The notes beneath the pieces were generated by a model. The model saw nothing but the letters and a program-made list of their open reading frames with translations, was not told the DNA's origin and did not search any database. From assembly GCA_031270515.1 (NCBI GenBank), contig JAISXM010000013.1, positions 1 to 23,050 on the forward strand: a DNA stretch of 23,050 bases. Direction: 5' to 3'. Source of the DNA: Holosporales bacterium (GTDB lineage Bacteria; Pseudomonadota; Alphaproteobacteria; BNTO01). Position 1 is the first letter of the stretch. Each line of letters opens with the position of its first letter. Position numbers and translations under genes: made by a program. Shown piece after piece: positions 1 to 7,160 of the stretch.

Positions 1-104
1 TTGAACAAAGAGTTCAAAAACGAGATTAATAGTGGCTCTTTGCCTTCCACACCAAAGATATTCTTAAAAACAAAGTCGATTTGCGGGCTTAACAACGAAG
101 ACAT
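1..104 (-). CDS. Rpn-family recombination-promoting nuclease / putative transposase, 5' end only
   Basis: These are the first 34 codons of a gene that runs off the left edge. The ATG is at 104 on the minus strand. The peptide begins MSSLLSPQIDFVFKNIFG, the typical opening of Rpn/PDDEXK-type putative transposases. It is identical in protein sequence to the start of the second copy at 22560; the two differ at only two bases in the shared 104 nt, both synonymous (Phe TTT/TTC and Pro CCA/CCG). The catalytic part lies outside the window, so it cannot be judged whether this copy is intact. Known Rpn proteins are DNA endonucleases linked to recombination. The promoter of this copy looks decayed compared with the right copy (TATGAC at 123-128 where the other has TATAAT). 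Confidence 0.8.
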   Translation of the reverse strand, partial: MSSLLSPQIDFVFKNIFGVEGKEPLLISFLNSLF

Positions 105-280
105 CGCACATCCCAAAAAGCTGTCATACCACTACTGTTAATTGTACACTACACCTGCCCATAAAAACAATTTGAACTTTTTTTTCGAGCCAGGGCGTCC
201 TCATGAAAATTTTTTAAAATGGCTTAAGTGCTGCACATTTTTTGCGCATGGCCCAAATCTGCTCATCCAAATTGTATTTT

Positions 281-370
281 ATACCTGCCCATAAAAACAA
301 GTTGAATTTTTCTCCTCATCCAGGTCTTGCATGACAACGAGTTTCAATTTGTTTGTTATGGGGACCCGGT
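281..370 (+). repeat. Repeat family A, copy A2 (90 bp, inverted arms)
   Basis: It begins TACCTGCCCATAAAAACAA, then GTTGAA, and ends in GTTTGTTATGGGGACCCGGT. The two arms (CCCATAA..CAAGTTGAA and TTTCAATTTG..TTATGGG) are complementary, so a single strand can fold into a long imperfect hairpin. A half copy (left arm only) lies at 153-180. Confidence 0.8.
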
Positions 371-537
371 TTAGTGGCTATTTTTACTATGGTTAAGAAA
401 GTGTGCGATTCTCAAAGAACTAGAGACAAAGGGTTCTTATTAAAAATTTTTCGTGAGGACGCCCGTGCACAGATAGCTTTTCTCGCGGTTACCCATCGCT
501 ACGATCCGCACTGATCAAAAAAATGCGCCGCCCTTAG

Positions 538-581
538 TAAAATATGCTAAGCCTCCAAGTAAGAAATGCTAAGCCACTGCG
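538..581. repeat. 22-bp tandem repeat, two units
   Basis: Units 538-559 and 560-581 both have the form TAA, A-rich, ATGCTAAGCC, then six variable bases. A third unit may begin at 582 (TAAAAAAAGC) but diverges at once. It lies about 80-125 bp before mlaE. Role unknown. Confidence 0.7.
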
Positions 582-664
582 TAAAAAAAGCGCAACAATA
601 CCGTCCGCATTTTACAGATCTAATGCGCATCCTCAAATTCAATGCTAGAATTTTGATAACTTAA

Positions 665-1459
665 GTGTTTCGCTGCAGGTCGACATTGAACACACTCGCG
701 TATATTGGGCGTCATACCATAAACCTCTGCACCTCGTACGGGCAATACATAATTTTCCTATACAACTCCGTGCAAAAGGGGCTGTCCCCTCCATATTATT
801 GGAGGCAAATACTGATTCAACTAAAGGACGTGGGCTTCTACTCGCTCCCGGTCATTGGGCTGACTGCAATTTTCACAGGCGCCGTCCTCGCGCTCCAAAG
901 CTACACAGGCTTTTCGCGTTTCTCCGCAGAAAGCGCACTGCCCATGTTGGTAGTGCTGTGCATCACGCGCGAACTCGGCCCAGTAATTGCGGGGCTCATG
1001 TTCGCAGGGCGCGTCGGGGCAACCATGGCGGCCGAAATTGGAACCATGAAAGTCACGGAGCAAATTGACGCATTAACGACGTTGTCCACATGCAGCTACC
1101 GCTACCTTTACTGGCCACGCATAGTTGCGGGATTAATAACGCTGCCGATGTTGGTGTTCATTTTTGACATAATAGGGGTGCTTGGCGGATTGCTTGTGTC
1201 GGTTGCCCAGCTTGATTTTAACGCGCAGCAGTACCTCAAGATGACGGAGCAATTCGTGCAAGCGGAGGACGTCATCTCAGGGCTAATAAAGTCAGCCTTC
1301 TTTGGGCTAACCACGGCGCTGACAGGATGCTTTAAGGGCGCAACATCGTCTGGTGGCTCTGCGGGCGTGGGGCGCGCGACGATGAATGCGGTTGTGTTGT
1401 CGTCTATAACCATTTTGTGCCTAAATTATATTCTGACGACAATTATATTTTCGAAATAG
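665..1459 (+). CDS. mlaE: MlaE-type lipid ABC transporter permease
   Basis: This is the inner-membrane permease of the Mla-type phospholipid transport system, which moves lipid between the inner and outer membranes with MlaF as ATPase and an MCE protein (MlaD) as periplasmic partner. The protein is 264 aa, normal for the family. It carries the conserved block RELGPVIAGLMFAGRVGATM followed by AAEIGTMKVTEQIDAL (around residues 101-138), plus several hydrophobic helices, two of them at the C-terminus. The start is uncertain: GTG at 665 has no visible Shine-Dalgarno sequence, while an in-frame TTG at 686 follows GCAGG by 6 nt and gives a more family-like beginning (NTLAYIGRHTINL). The stop lies 11 nt before the mlaF start, so the two form an operon. 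No mlaD, mlaC or mlaB follows. Confidence 0.93.
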   Translation: MFRCRSTLNTLAYIGRHTINLCTSYGQYIIFLYNSVQKGLSPPYYWRQILIQLKDVGFYSLPVIGLTAIFTGAVLALQSYTGFSRFSAESALPMLVVLCITRELGPVIAGLMFAGRVGATMAAEIGTMKVTEQIDALTTLSTCSYRYLYWPRIVAGLITLPMLVFIFDIIGVLGGLLVSVAQLDFNAQQYLKMTEQFVQAEDVISGLIKSAFFGLTTALTGCFKGATSSGGSAGVGRATMNAVVLSSITILCLNYILTTIIFSK

Positions 1460-1470
1460 AGGAGGATCCT

Positions 1471-2229
1471 GTGCTGTCCGTCCGCAATTTACATGTAAAG
1501 ATAGACGAACTTTCCATTCTGAAAGGGGTGGACTTGGACGTTGCTGACGGCGAATCGCTCGTCATATTAGGGGGCTCTGGAACAGGAAAATCTGTGTTGT
1601 TAAAGAGCATACTTGGGCTCATCCCGAAGCAGCGCGGCACCGTCACCATAAACGGCGTGGACATTGACAATGTAACAAAGGACGAGCGAGAAAAAGTCCT
1701 CAGCCGCGTAGGCATGTTATTTCAAGGAGGCGCGTTGTTCGATAGCCTAACGATCTGGGAAAACATCGCGTTTGGCTTGATACACGGCCAAGGCATGGAC
1801 CCCGGCGCAGCCCAGAAAATCGCGTTTGACGTGATGCAACAGGTCGACCTGGAGCGGCGCACGGCTTTTTTGCACCCTGATTCGCTGTCCGGAGGAATGC
1901 GCAAGAGAGTCGGCTTAGCAAGGGCGCTGGCGTCGAAGCCGAAGATTATATTTTTTGACGAGCCAACAACGGGGCTTGACCCAATTACGAGCAATATCGT
2001 GAACGGGTTAATTGTGCGCACGGTTAAATGCTCGGAGATTGGGGCAATTACCATCACCCATGACCTCGACAGTTTGAGGCAAATTGCGGACAGAGTCGCG
2101 TTTTTATTTGACGGCAAAATCATATGGACAGGCTCTGTGCAGGGCATGGACAACACGGAAAACCCTTATATTCGCCAATTCATAGACGCAAAAACTACGG
2201 GGCCACTTACGGATCGCAACGCTCGCTAG
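1471..2229 (+). CDS. mlaF: MlaF-type lipid ABC transporter ATPase
   Basis: This is the cytoplasmic ATPase that powers MlaE. In the 252-aa protein, Walker A is GGSGTGKS (residues 34-41). Also present are the Q-loop region MLFQGGALFDSLTIWENIAF, typical of MlaF, the signature LSGGMRKRVGLARAL, Walker B IIFFDEPTTGLDP, and the switch histidine in ITITHDL. The open frame extends upstream to a GTG at 1417 inside mlaE. I prefer GTG at 1471 because a strong ribosome binding site (GAGGAGGA, 1460-1467) sits directly before it and because the protein then begins LSVRNLHVKI, as expected for an ABC ATPase. It is co-transcribed with mlaE. Downstream are two repeat A copies, then a convergent tRNA gene. Confidence 0.93.
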   Translation: MLSVRNLHVKIDELSILKGVDLDVADGESLVILGGSGTGKSVLLKSILGLIPKQRGTVTINGVDIDNVTKDEREKVLSRVGMLFQGGALFDSLTIWENIAFGLIHGQGMDPGAAQKIAFDVMQQVDLERRTAFLHPDSLSGGMRKRVGLARALASKPKIIFFDEPTTGLDPITSNIVNGLIVRTVKCSEIGAITITHDLDSLRQIADRVAFLFDGKIIWTGSVQGMDNTENPYIRQFIDAKTTGPLTDRNAR

Positions 2230-2235
2230 ACATAT

Positions 2236-2326
2236 ACCGGGTCCCCCAGAACAAACAATTTGAATTTCGTTGTATTACAAGGCTTAGGCGGGAACAAAAG
2301 TTCAAATTGTTTTTATGGGCAGGTAT
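2236..2326 (-). repeat. Repeat family A, copy A3
   Basis: Inverted relative to copy A2: it starts ACCGGGTCCC and ends TTCAAATTGTTTTTATGGGC followed by AGGTAT. The arms are complementary. It begins 7 nt after the mlaF stop, so its hairpin could serve as a 3' end structure or terminator for mlaEF, though there is no clear T-run. Confidence 0.75.
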
Positions 2327-2328
2327 GC

Positions 2329-2415
2329 GGGGTCGCCATAACAACAAGTTGAAACTCGTTGAAACGTGAGGTTTTGCTCGTAACAAAAATTCAAATTGTT
2401 TGCTATAGGACCCGG
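2329..2415. repeat. Repeat family A, diverged copy A4
   Basis: Directly next to A3. It has GGTCGCCATAACAACAAGTTGA on one side and TTCAAATTGTTTGCTATAGG then ACCCGG on the other. Both ends resemble the GGGACCCGG side of the family, so this copy is nearly symmetrical. Confidence 0.6.
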
Positions 2416-2448
2416 CGGAGTAGTAATCCTGGTATTCCTAGAGTGAAA

Positions 2449-2523
2449 TGGCTGGGACACTAGGATTCGAACCTAGGGATGACGGTACCAAAAACCGTTG
2501 CCTTACCGCTTGGCTATGTCCCA
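2449..2523 (-). tRNA. tRNA-Gln (anticodon UUG), CCA encoded
   Basis: Read on the minus strand the cloverleaf is complete. The acceptor stem is TGGGACA/TGTCCCA, starting with U1-A72 and discriminator G as is usual for tRNA-Gln. The D arm is GCC..GGC, the anticodon stem is ACGGT/ACCGT with loop TTTTGGT (anticodon TTG, plus-strand bases 2489-2491), and the T arm is CTAGG/CCTAG with loop TTCGAAT. The 3' CCA is encoded (2449-2451). It lies 98 bp downstream of rpoC on the same strand and has its own likely promoter. Confidence 0.96.
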
Positions 2524-2533
2524 ACTAACACTG

Positions 2534-2561
2534 ATTATAGCAAACAATAGCGCGGACAAAA
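2534..2561 (-). promoter_or_regulatory. Likely promoter of tRNA-Gln
   Basis: A perfect -10 box TATAAT (2534-2539, minus strand) ends 10 nt before the mature tRNA 5' end. A weak -35 (TTTTGT, 2556-2561) lies 16 nt further upstream. The A/T-rich stretch before it (A-tract 2571-2579) follows the rpoC stop and might also help terminate rpoC, but I see no strong hairpin. Confidence 0.55.
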
Positions 2562-2621
2562 CCCTTTCGGAAAAAAAAACCATTTGTTTGAAAAAATTGT
2601 TCTTTATATAGCGCCGCCCCC

Positions 2622-5600
2622 TTACGACGCCTCCTCCTGCTCCTTATCCGTATCATCCAAAACAAAGCTGCCCCCCATATCCTGCGAGTACGGCAGCTCC
2701 GCCATCTTCTTATAGTGCCGCAACATACTCCCTGTCCCCGCAGGAATTAAGCGCCCGACAATAATGTTTTCCTTCAGCCCCTCGAGCTCGTCCTCTTTAT
2801 TATAGATCGCCGCCTCCGTCAGCACGCGCGTAGTCTCCTGGAACGACGCCGCCGAAATAAACGACTTCGTGTGCAGCGACGCCTTCGTAATCCCCTGCAA
2901 AATAGGAACAGCATACGCGGGCCGCTTCCCCGCCGCAAGAAGCTGCTGGTTAATCTTCTGGTACGTAATCCTGTCGATGTGCTCATCCTTCATGAAGTTC
3001 GTGTCCCCTGGCTCCACAATCTCGTACTTCTGCAACATCTGACGAACGATAACCTCAATGTGCTTGTCGTTAATAGGAACACCTTGCAGCCTATACACCT
3101 GCTGAATCTCGTTCACAAGATACGACGCCAGCGCCTCAACCCCCAGCACCCGCAAAATATCGTGAGGCACCGCGTTCCCATCCACCAGGATGTCCCCTTT
3201 GTTAACGTGATCCCCAGCATGCACAACGACGTGGCGCCCCTTTGGAACCAAATACTCGATCGGCTTAAAGCTCGCATCATCCGGAAGAACCGTGACGCGG
3301 CGCTTTGTTTTATGATCGCGCCCAAACTCGACGATGCCATCGAACTCAACGATAACCGCCGCATCTTTCGGATGACGCGCCTCAAACAGCTCGGACACAC
3401 GCGGCAAACCACCGGTCACGTCTCGGGTCTTTATCGTCTCCCGAGGCATCCTGGCTAATATGTCTCCTGCCTTAACGACGGCCCCATTCTCCGCCACTAA
3501 TATCGTGTCCACAGACAAAACGTACTTCGTCTCAATTCCCTTCTTTAATACGATCCCGCCCTTAGCATCCCGTATTTCAAAAGTCGGACGCAACGACGTC
3601 GCCTTTCCGTGCTGCTTATTGTCGATAATGACGCGCGTTGTAATACCAGTGTTATCATCAACCGCATCCTTCACAGACAGCCCGTCGATCATGTCAACGT
3701 AGTTGATCACACCATCCGCATCGCTCAAAATCGGTATAGTGTACGGATCCCACTCCACAAGTCGCCGTCCCTGCTGCACTACGTCCTTATCCTTCACGAA
3801 TAACTTCGCGCCATATTGGACGTGGTAATTGACCCGCTCTTTTCCATTGCCATCAACCAGCGACAACGTGCCATTCCTGGACAAAACAACCGTCGCCCCC
3901 TGGCTATTTACCGCCGTAATCATATTGCGCAACTTTACAGTCGCCTCATACGACGCTTCAATAAACGACTGCTCCGCCCCCTTCTGCGCAATTCCTCCAA
4001 TGTGGAAAGTTCTCATGGTCAGCTGCGTACCAGGCTCACCAATTGACTGCGCAGCAATGACGCCAACAGCCTCCCCCGGCGCAATGAGCGTCCCGCGCGC
4101 CAGATCGCGCCCATAACAGCACGAACAAACGCCGCCAATGGTGTTACACGTCAACACAGAGCGAATCTTTATCTCATCGATCTGATGCTCCCTTATGAGC
4201 TCGACTTTGTCTTCGTCGATCATTTCGCCCGCGTGAATCAACACCTCCCCGCCCTTGGGTGCAAGAATATCCTCCGCCGCACAGCGCCCAAGCACGCGCT
4301 CCTCCAGGCTGAGGATCACGTTAGCGCCTTCGACAACGGCACGAGTCTGTATGCCGTTCCTGGTGCCACAATCGCCCTCCATCACGATACAATCCTGAGC
4401 CACGTCAACCAAGCGCCGAGTCAGATACCCGGAGTTCGCCGTTTTTAACGCAAGGTCAGCCAACCCCTTACGAGTTCCGTGAGTCGAGATGAAGTACTCC
4501 AAAACGTTCAGCCCTTCCTTAAAGTTGGACGTAATTGGAGTCGCAATAATGTCACCAGACGGGTTCGCCATCAAACCGCGCATTCCAGCCAACTGCTTCA
4601 TCTGAGCAATGGAGCCTCTCGCTTTTGAGTCCATCATCATATACACAGAGTTTGGCTGCTTTCCGGATTCCACAGTGGACAAAGACGCAGTCATATACTT
4701 TGCGATTTTGTCTGTACACGCATCCCACGCGTCAATTACTTTGTTATATTTTTCGCGTTCTGTGATAAGCCCGTCTAAATATTGTTGCTCGTAATCGGAC
4801 ACCAGCGCCTTACTCGCGGCGACAAGTTCCACCTTCTCCTTTGGCACAACCAAATCGTCCTTTCCAAACGAAATTGCCCCTTTGGTCATGTACGAGAATC
4901 CTAGTGACATTAACTTATCCGCAAATATAACGGTCTGCTTTGCGCCGCAAGACCTATGGATCAAGTCGATCAATTTGCCAATATCCGTAGACGTCAGCTT
5001 TTTGTTGATTAGTTCAAACGATATCCTCGGATGAGACGGAACGATCTGCCACAATAAAAGGCGCCCAGGCGTCGTTTCATAACGCTGCGAAACCTCGTTT
5101 CCGTTTTCATCTCGCGTTTTTATTCTGCAAGTGATAATGGAATGCTCTGTCACCGTTTTATTAAACAGTGCGTATTCAATCTCGCCAATATCACCAAAGA
5201 CCATGCCTTCTCCAGGGGACTTATCCACTGAAATAGTTAAATAATACACACCAAGAACAATGTCTTGAGACGGAACAATTATTGGTTTTCCATTGGACGG
5301 GTTCAAAATATTATTTGTCGACATCATCAGCGCGCGACACTCAAGTTGCGACTCCATCGACAACGGCACATGCACCGCCATTTGGTCTCCGTCGAAGTCC
5401 GCGTTGAATGCAGTACAAACCAACGGATGCAGCTGAATAGCCTTTCCTTCGATCAACACTGGCTCAAATGCCTGTATACCCAACCTGTGCAAAGTCGGAG
5501 CGCGATTCAACAGGACCGGATGCTCACGAATCACCTCTTCCAAAACATCCCACACTTCGGGACGCTCTTTCTCCACCATGCGCTTTGCGGACTTCAACGT

Positions 5601-6782
5601 GTTCGCCAAACCACAGCGCTCCAATCGCGAGTACACAAATGGGCGGAACAGCTCCAACGCCATCCGCTTCGGCAGCCCACACTGATGCAACTTCAGCCCT
5701 GGTCCAACAATAATAACGGACCGACCAGAATAGTCGACGCGCTTTCCCAGCAAGTTCTGACGGAAGCGACCATGCTTTCCTTTTAACATGTCGGACAGCG
5801 ACTTCAGAGGCCGCTTGTTGCTCCCGGAAATGGCGCGCCCTCGCCTGCCGTTGTCAAACAGCGCGTCCACAGATTCCTGCAGCATGCGCTTTTCGTTGCG
5901 AACAATCACGTCAGGCGCCCGAAGCTCAAGTAGGCGCTTCAAACGGTTATTTCTGTTGATCACACGACGATACAAATCGTTTAAATCGCTGGTGGCAAAG
6001 CGCCCACCATCCAAAGGAACAAGCGGGCGAAGCTCTGGTGGAATGACAGGAATTACGTCCAATATCAGATATTCCGGCCTCGTCCCAGATTCCGCAAACG
6101 CCTCCAGCAACTTGATGCGCTTCAGTAGTTTTTTCCTGCGGATTTCCGAGATTTGTTCATCCATCTCAATGCGCATAGCCATGACATCGTTCACAGGATC
6201 AATCGCCTGCAGCAGCACCTTCAACGCCTCCGCGCCTATCCCCACAAGGAGCGCGTCCTCCCCGTACTCGTCTTGCACTTTCTGGACGTCTTCCTCGCTC
6301 AGTAGCTGATATTTCTGGAACGGAGTCAAACCCGGGTCAATAACCACATAGCTTTCAAAGTACAAAATCCGCTCAATATCCTTCAGCGTCATATCCAACA
6401 GCACGCCAATTCGGCTAGGCAAGGACTTCGTGAACCAAATATGCGCAACCGGAGACACGAGGTCGATGTGCCCCATACGCTCTCGGCGAATTTTGCTTTG
6501 CGTTACTTCAACACCGCACTTCTCGCAAATAACGCCACGGTATTTCATGCGCTTGTACTTACCACACAAGCACTCGTAGTCCTTGATTGGCCCGAATATC
6601 CTAGCACAAAAAAGGCCATCACGCTCAGGCTTAAAGGTCCTGTAATTGATGGTTTCAGGCTTTTTGACCTCCCCATAAGACCATGAGCGTATTTGCTCGG
6701 GACTGGCTATGGATATGCGAATTTTTTCAAAACTTGTAGGAATATCCCCACGCTCGGATACTTTTACTCCCTGGTACGCCAT
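2622..6782 (-). CDS. rpoC: DNA-directed RNA polymerase subunit beta'
   Basis: This is the largest catalytic subunit of RNA polymerase, 1386 aa, near the usual proteobacterial length (about 1400). The N-terminal zinc site is complete (C71, C73, C86, C89). The catalytic NADFDGDQMAVHVP motif is at about 460-473, with three Asp (D462, D464, D466) that hold the active-site Mg. The second zinc cluster is present in the C-terminal half (CGTRNG and later CNTIGGVCSCCYGR). The trigger loop/bridge region GEPGTQLTMRTFHIGG follows soon after. ATG at 6782 is preceded by AAGGAG with 9 nt spacing. rpoB lies upstream, but the gap is 378 bp instead of a few tens of bases and holds a candidate promoter. Nothing in the reading frame looks damaged. 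Confidence 0.99.
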   Translation of the reverse strand: MAYQGVKVSERGDIPTSFEKIRISIASPEQIRSWSYGEVKKPETINYRTFKPERDGLFCARIFGPIKDYECLCGKYKRMKYRGVICEKCGVEVTQSKIRRERMGHIDLVSPVAHIWFTKSLPSRIGVLLDMTLKDIERILYFESYVVIDPGLTPFQKYQLLSEEDVQKVQDEYGEDALLVGIGAEALKVLLQAIDPVNDVMAMRIEMDEQISEIRRKKLLKRIKLLEAFAESGTRPEYLILDVIPVIPPELRPLVPLDGGRFATSDLNDLYRRVINRNNRLKRLLELRAPDVIVRNEKRMLQESVDALFDNGRRGRAISGSNKRPLKSLSDMLKGKHGRFRQNLLGKRVDYSGRSVIIVGPGLKLHQCGLPKRMALELFRPFVYSRLERCGLANTLKSAKRMVEKERPEVWDVLEEVIREHPVLLNRAPTLHRLGIQAFEPVLIEGKAIQLHPLVCTAFNADFDGDQMAVHVPLSMESQLECRALMMSTNNILNPSNGKPIIVPSQDIVLGVYYLTISVDKSPGEGMVFGDIGEIEYALFNKTVTEHSIITCRIKTRDENGNEVSQRYETTPGRLLLWQIVPSHPRISFELINKKLTSTDIGKLIDLIHRSCGAKQTVIFADKLMSLGFSYMTKGAISFGKDDLVVPKEKVELVAASKALVSDYEQQYLDGLITEREKYNKVIDAWDACTDKIAKYMTASLSTVESGKQPNSVYMMMDSKARGSIAQMKQLAGMRGLMANPSGDIIATPITSNFKEGLNVLEYFISTHGTRKGLADLALKTANSGYLTRRLVDVAQDCIVMEGDCGTRNGIQTRAVVEGANVILSLEERVLGRCAAEDILAPKGGEVLIHAGEMIDEDKVELIREHQIDEIKIRSVLTCNTIGGVCSCCYGRDLARGTLIAPGEAVGVIAAQSIGEPGTQLTMRTFHIGGIAQKGAEQSFIEASYEATVKLRNMITAVNSQGATVVLSRNGTLSLVDGNGKERVNYHVQYGAKLFVKDKDVVQQGRRLVEWDPYTIPILSDADGVINYVDMIDGLSVKDAVDDNTGITTRVIIDNKQHGKATSLRPTFEIRDAKGGIVLKKGIETKYVLSVDTILVAENGAVVKAGDILARMPRETIKTRDVTGGLPRVSELFEARHPKDAAVIVEFDGIVEFGRDHKTKRRVTVLPDDASFKPIEYLVPKGRHVVVHAGDHVNKGDILVDGNAVPHDILRVLGVEALASYLVNEIQQVYRLQGVPINDKHIEVIVRQMLQKYEIVEPGDTNFMKDEHIDRITYQKINQQLLAAGKRPAYAVPILQGITKASLHTKSFISAASFQETTRVLTEAAIYNKEDELEGLKENIIVGRLIPAGTGSMLRHYKKMAELPYSQDMGGSFVLDDTDKEQEEAS

Positions 6783-6880
6783 ACTAATTTACTCCTTGTT
6801 TTGTCACGATATTCCATTTAAAGCTCATTGTGATTCAACGCTTTACTTTTAACAGAAATTCAAATTGTTTTTTACGGTCA

Positions 6881-6909
6881 TATATACTCTTCCACAAAAA
6901 CAACTACAA
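6881..6909 (-). promoter_or_regulatory. Candidate internal promoter before rpoC
   Basis: On the minus strand, TTGTAG (6904-6909), 17 nt, then TATATA (6881-6886). It lies about 100 bp before the rpoC start. The spacing is ideal and both boxes are plausible, but the sequence is A/T-rich so chance is possible. Confidence 0.4.
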
Positions 6910-6910
6910 T

Positions 6911-6953
6911 TCCATCATTATCTAAACTTTGCTTCCATCGTCTAAACTTTGCA
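6911..6953. repeat. Short tandem duplication in the rpoB-rpoC gap
   Basis: Two units, 6911-6933 and 6934-6953, share TCCATC and TCTAAACTTTGC; the first has three extra bases in the middle. Confidence 0.65.
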
Positions 6954-6994
6954 TTTCAGAAAAAATTCGAATCGTTCCTTGTGGGCCATTTGTA

Positions 6995-7152
6995 GACCCT
7001 ACCACAAAAAGAATGGCTGGCAGGAGTCTCGAAGCGCAGACGCGCAGCGTACTAAACGTACGTGAGCAGTCGAGGGCCCCCATTCAACTAGTTGAATGGG
7101 AACCCGCGAGCATCGAAACGACGAACCAGACAACTTTTTGTGTTTGGGTATA
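6995..7152 (+). mobile_element. Element C, copy 1: ~158-bp MITE-like element with terminal inverted repeats
   Basis: The left end GACCCTACCACAAAAAG (6995-7011) is an imperfect inverted repeat of the right end CTTTTTGTGTTTGGGTAT (7134-7151). Inside are AGTCTCGAAGCGCAGACGCG, a perfect 22-bp palindrome (7079-7100, family B) and CGAAACGACGAACCAGACAA. A related, shorter copy lies before rplK at 14261-14340 on the other strand, and a fragment lies after tamB. No coding capacity. I see no clear target-site duplication. Confidence 0.6.
7079..7100. repeat. Perfect 22-bp palindrome (hairpin family B, variant)
   Basis: The arms are CCCATTCAACT and AGTTGAATGGG. It is followed by AACCCG, as are the tandem copies at 16188-16346. 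Those copies have arms CCCATTTGAC and GTCAAATGGG, so two arm positions differ and both differences are matched on the opposite arm. Confidence 0.8.
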
Positions 7153-7160
7153 CACAAAAG

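Larger units (their letters stand above)
1..470 (-). repeat. Left arm of ~335-bp inverted repeat (Rpn 5' region), with a 130-bp insertion
   Basis: Read on the minus strand, bases 1-165 and about 281-470 match 22329-22663 on the plus strand almost base for base. The match covers the Rpn 5' coding end, its upstream region, one copy of repeat A, and a segment containing TTAGTGGCTA and GTTAAGAAAGTGTGCGAT. The left arm holds an extra ~130 bp bounded by a direct repeat of ACCTGCCCATAAAAACAA (153-170 and 283-300). The two arms point away from each other and enclose the whole window. Confidence 0.85.
105..664. other. Repeat-rich non-coding region between Rpn and mlaE
   Basis: No gene is supported here. 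From left to right it holds the upstream region of the Rpn gene, a half copy of repeat A (153-180), a stretch unique to this side (about 181-280), a full copy of repeat A (281-370), a segment (371-470) matching the upstream region of the right-hand Rpn gene in inverted orientation, and a 22-bp tandem repeat (538-581). I found no convincing promoter for mlaE; TAGAAT at 645-650 could be a -10 box but has no good -35 partner. Confidence 0.7.
6783..7160. other. Unusually long rpoB-rpoC gap filled with repeats
   Basis: No gene is supported. On the plus strand it contains an eroded right arm of repeat A (6859-6886, TTCAAATTGTTTTTTACGG), a 20-23 bp tandem duplication (6911-6953, TCTAAACTTTGC in both units), and element C (6995-7152) with an embedded 22-bp palindrome. 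A minus-strand promoter candidate sits at 6881-6909. Confidence 0.75.

Noticed and set aside
1417..1470. GTG at 1417 as the mlaF start
   Set aside because: The strong GAGGAGGA site directly before GTG 1471 and the family N-terminus favour 1471; the upstream part overlaps mlaE.
2524..2621. Strong intrinsic terminator after rpoC
   Set aside because: There is an A/T-rich tract, but I could not find a stable GC-rich stem right before a T-run on the minus strand.
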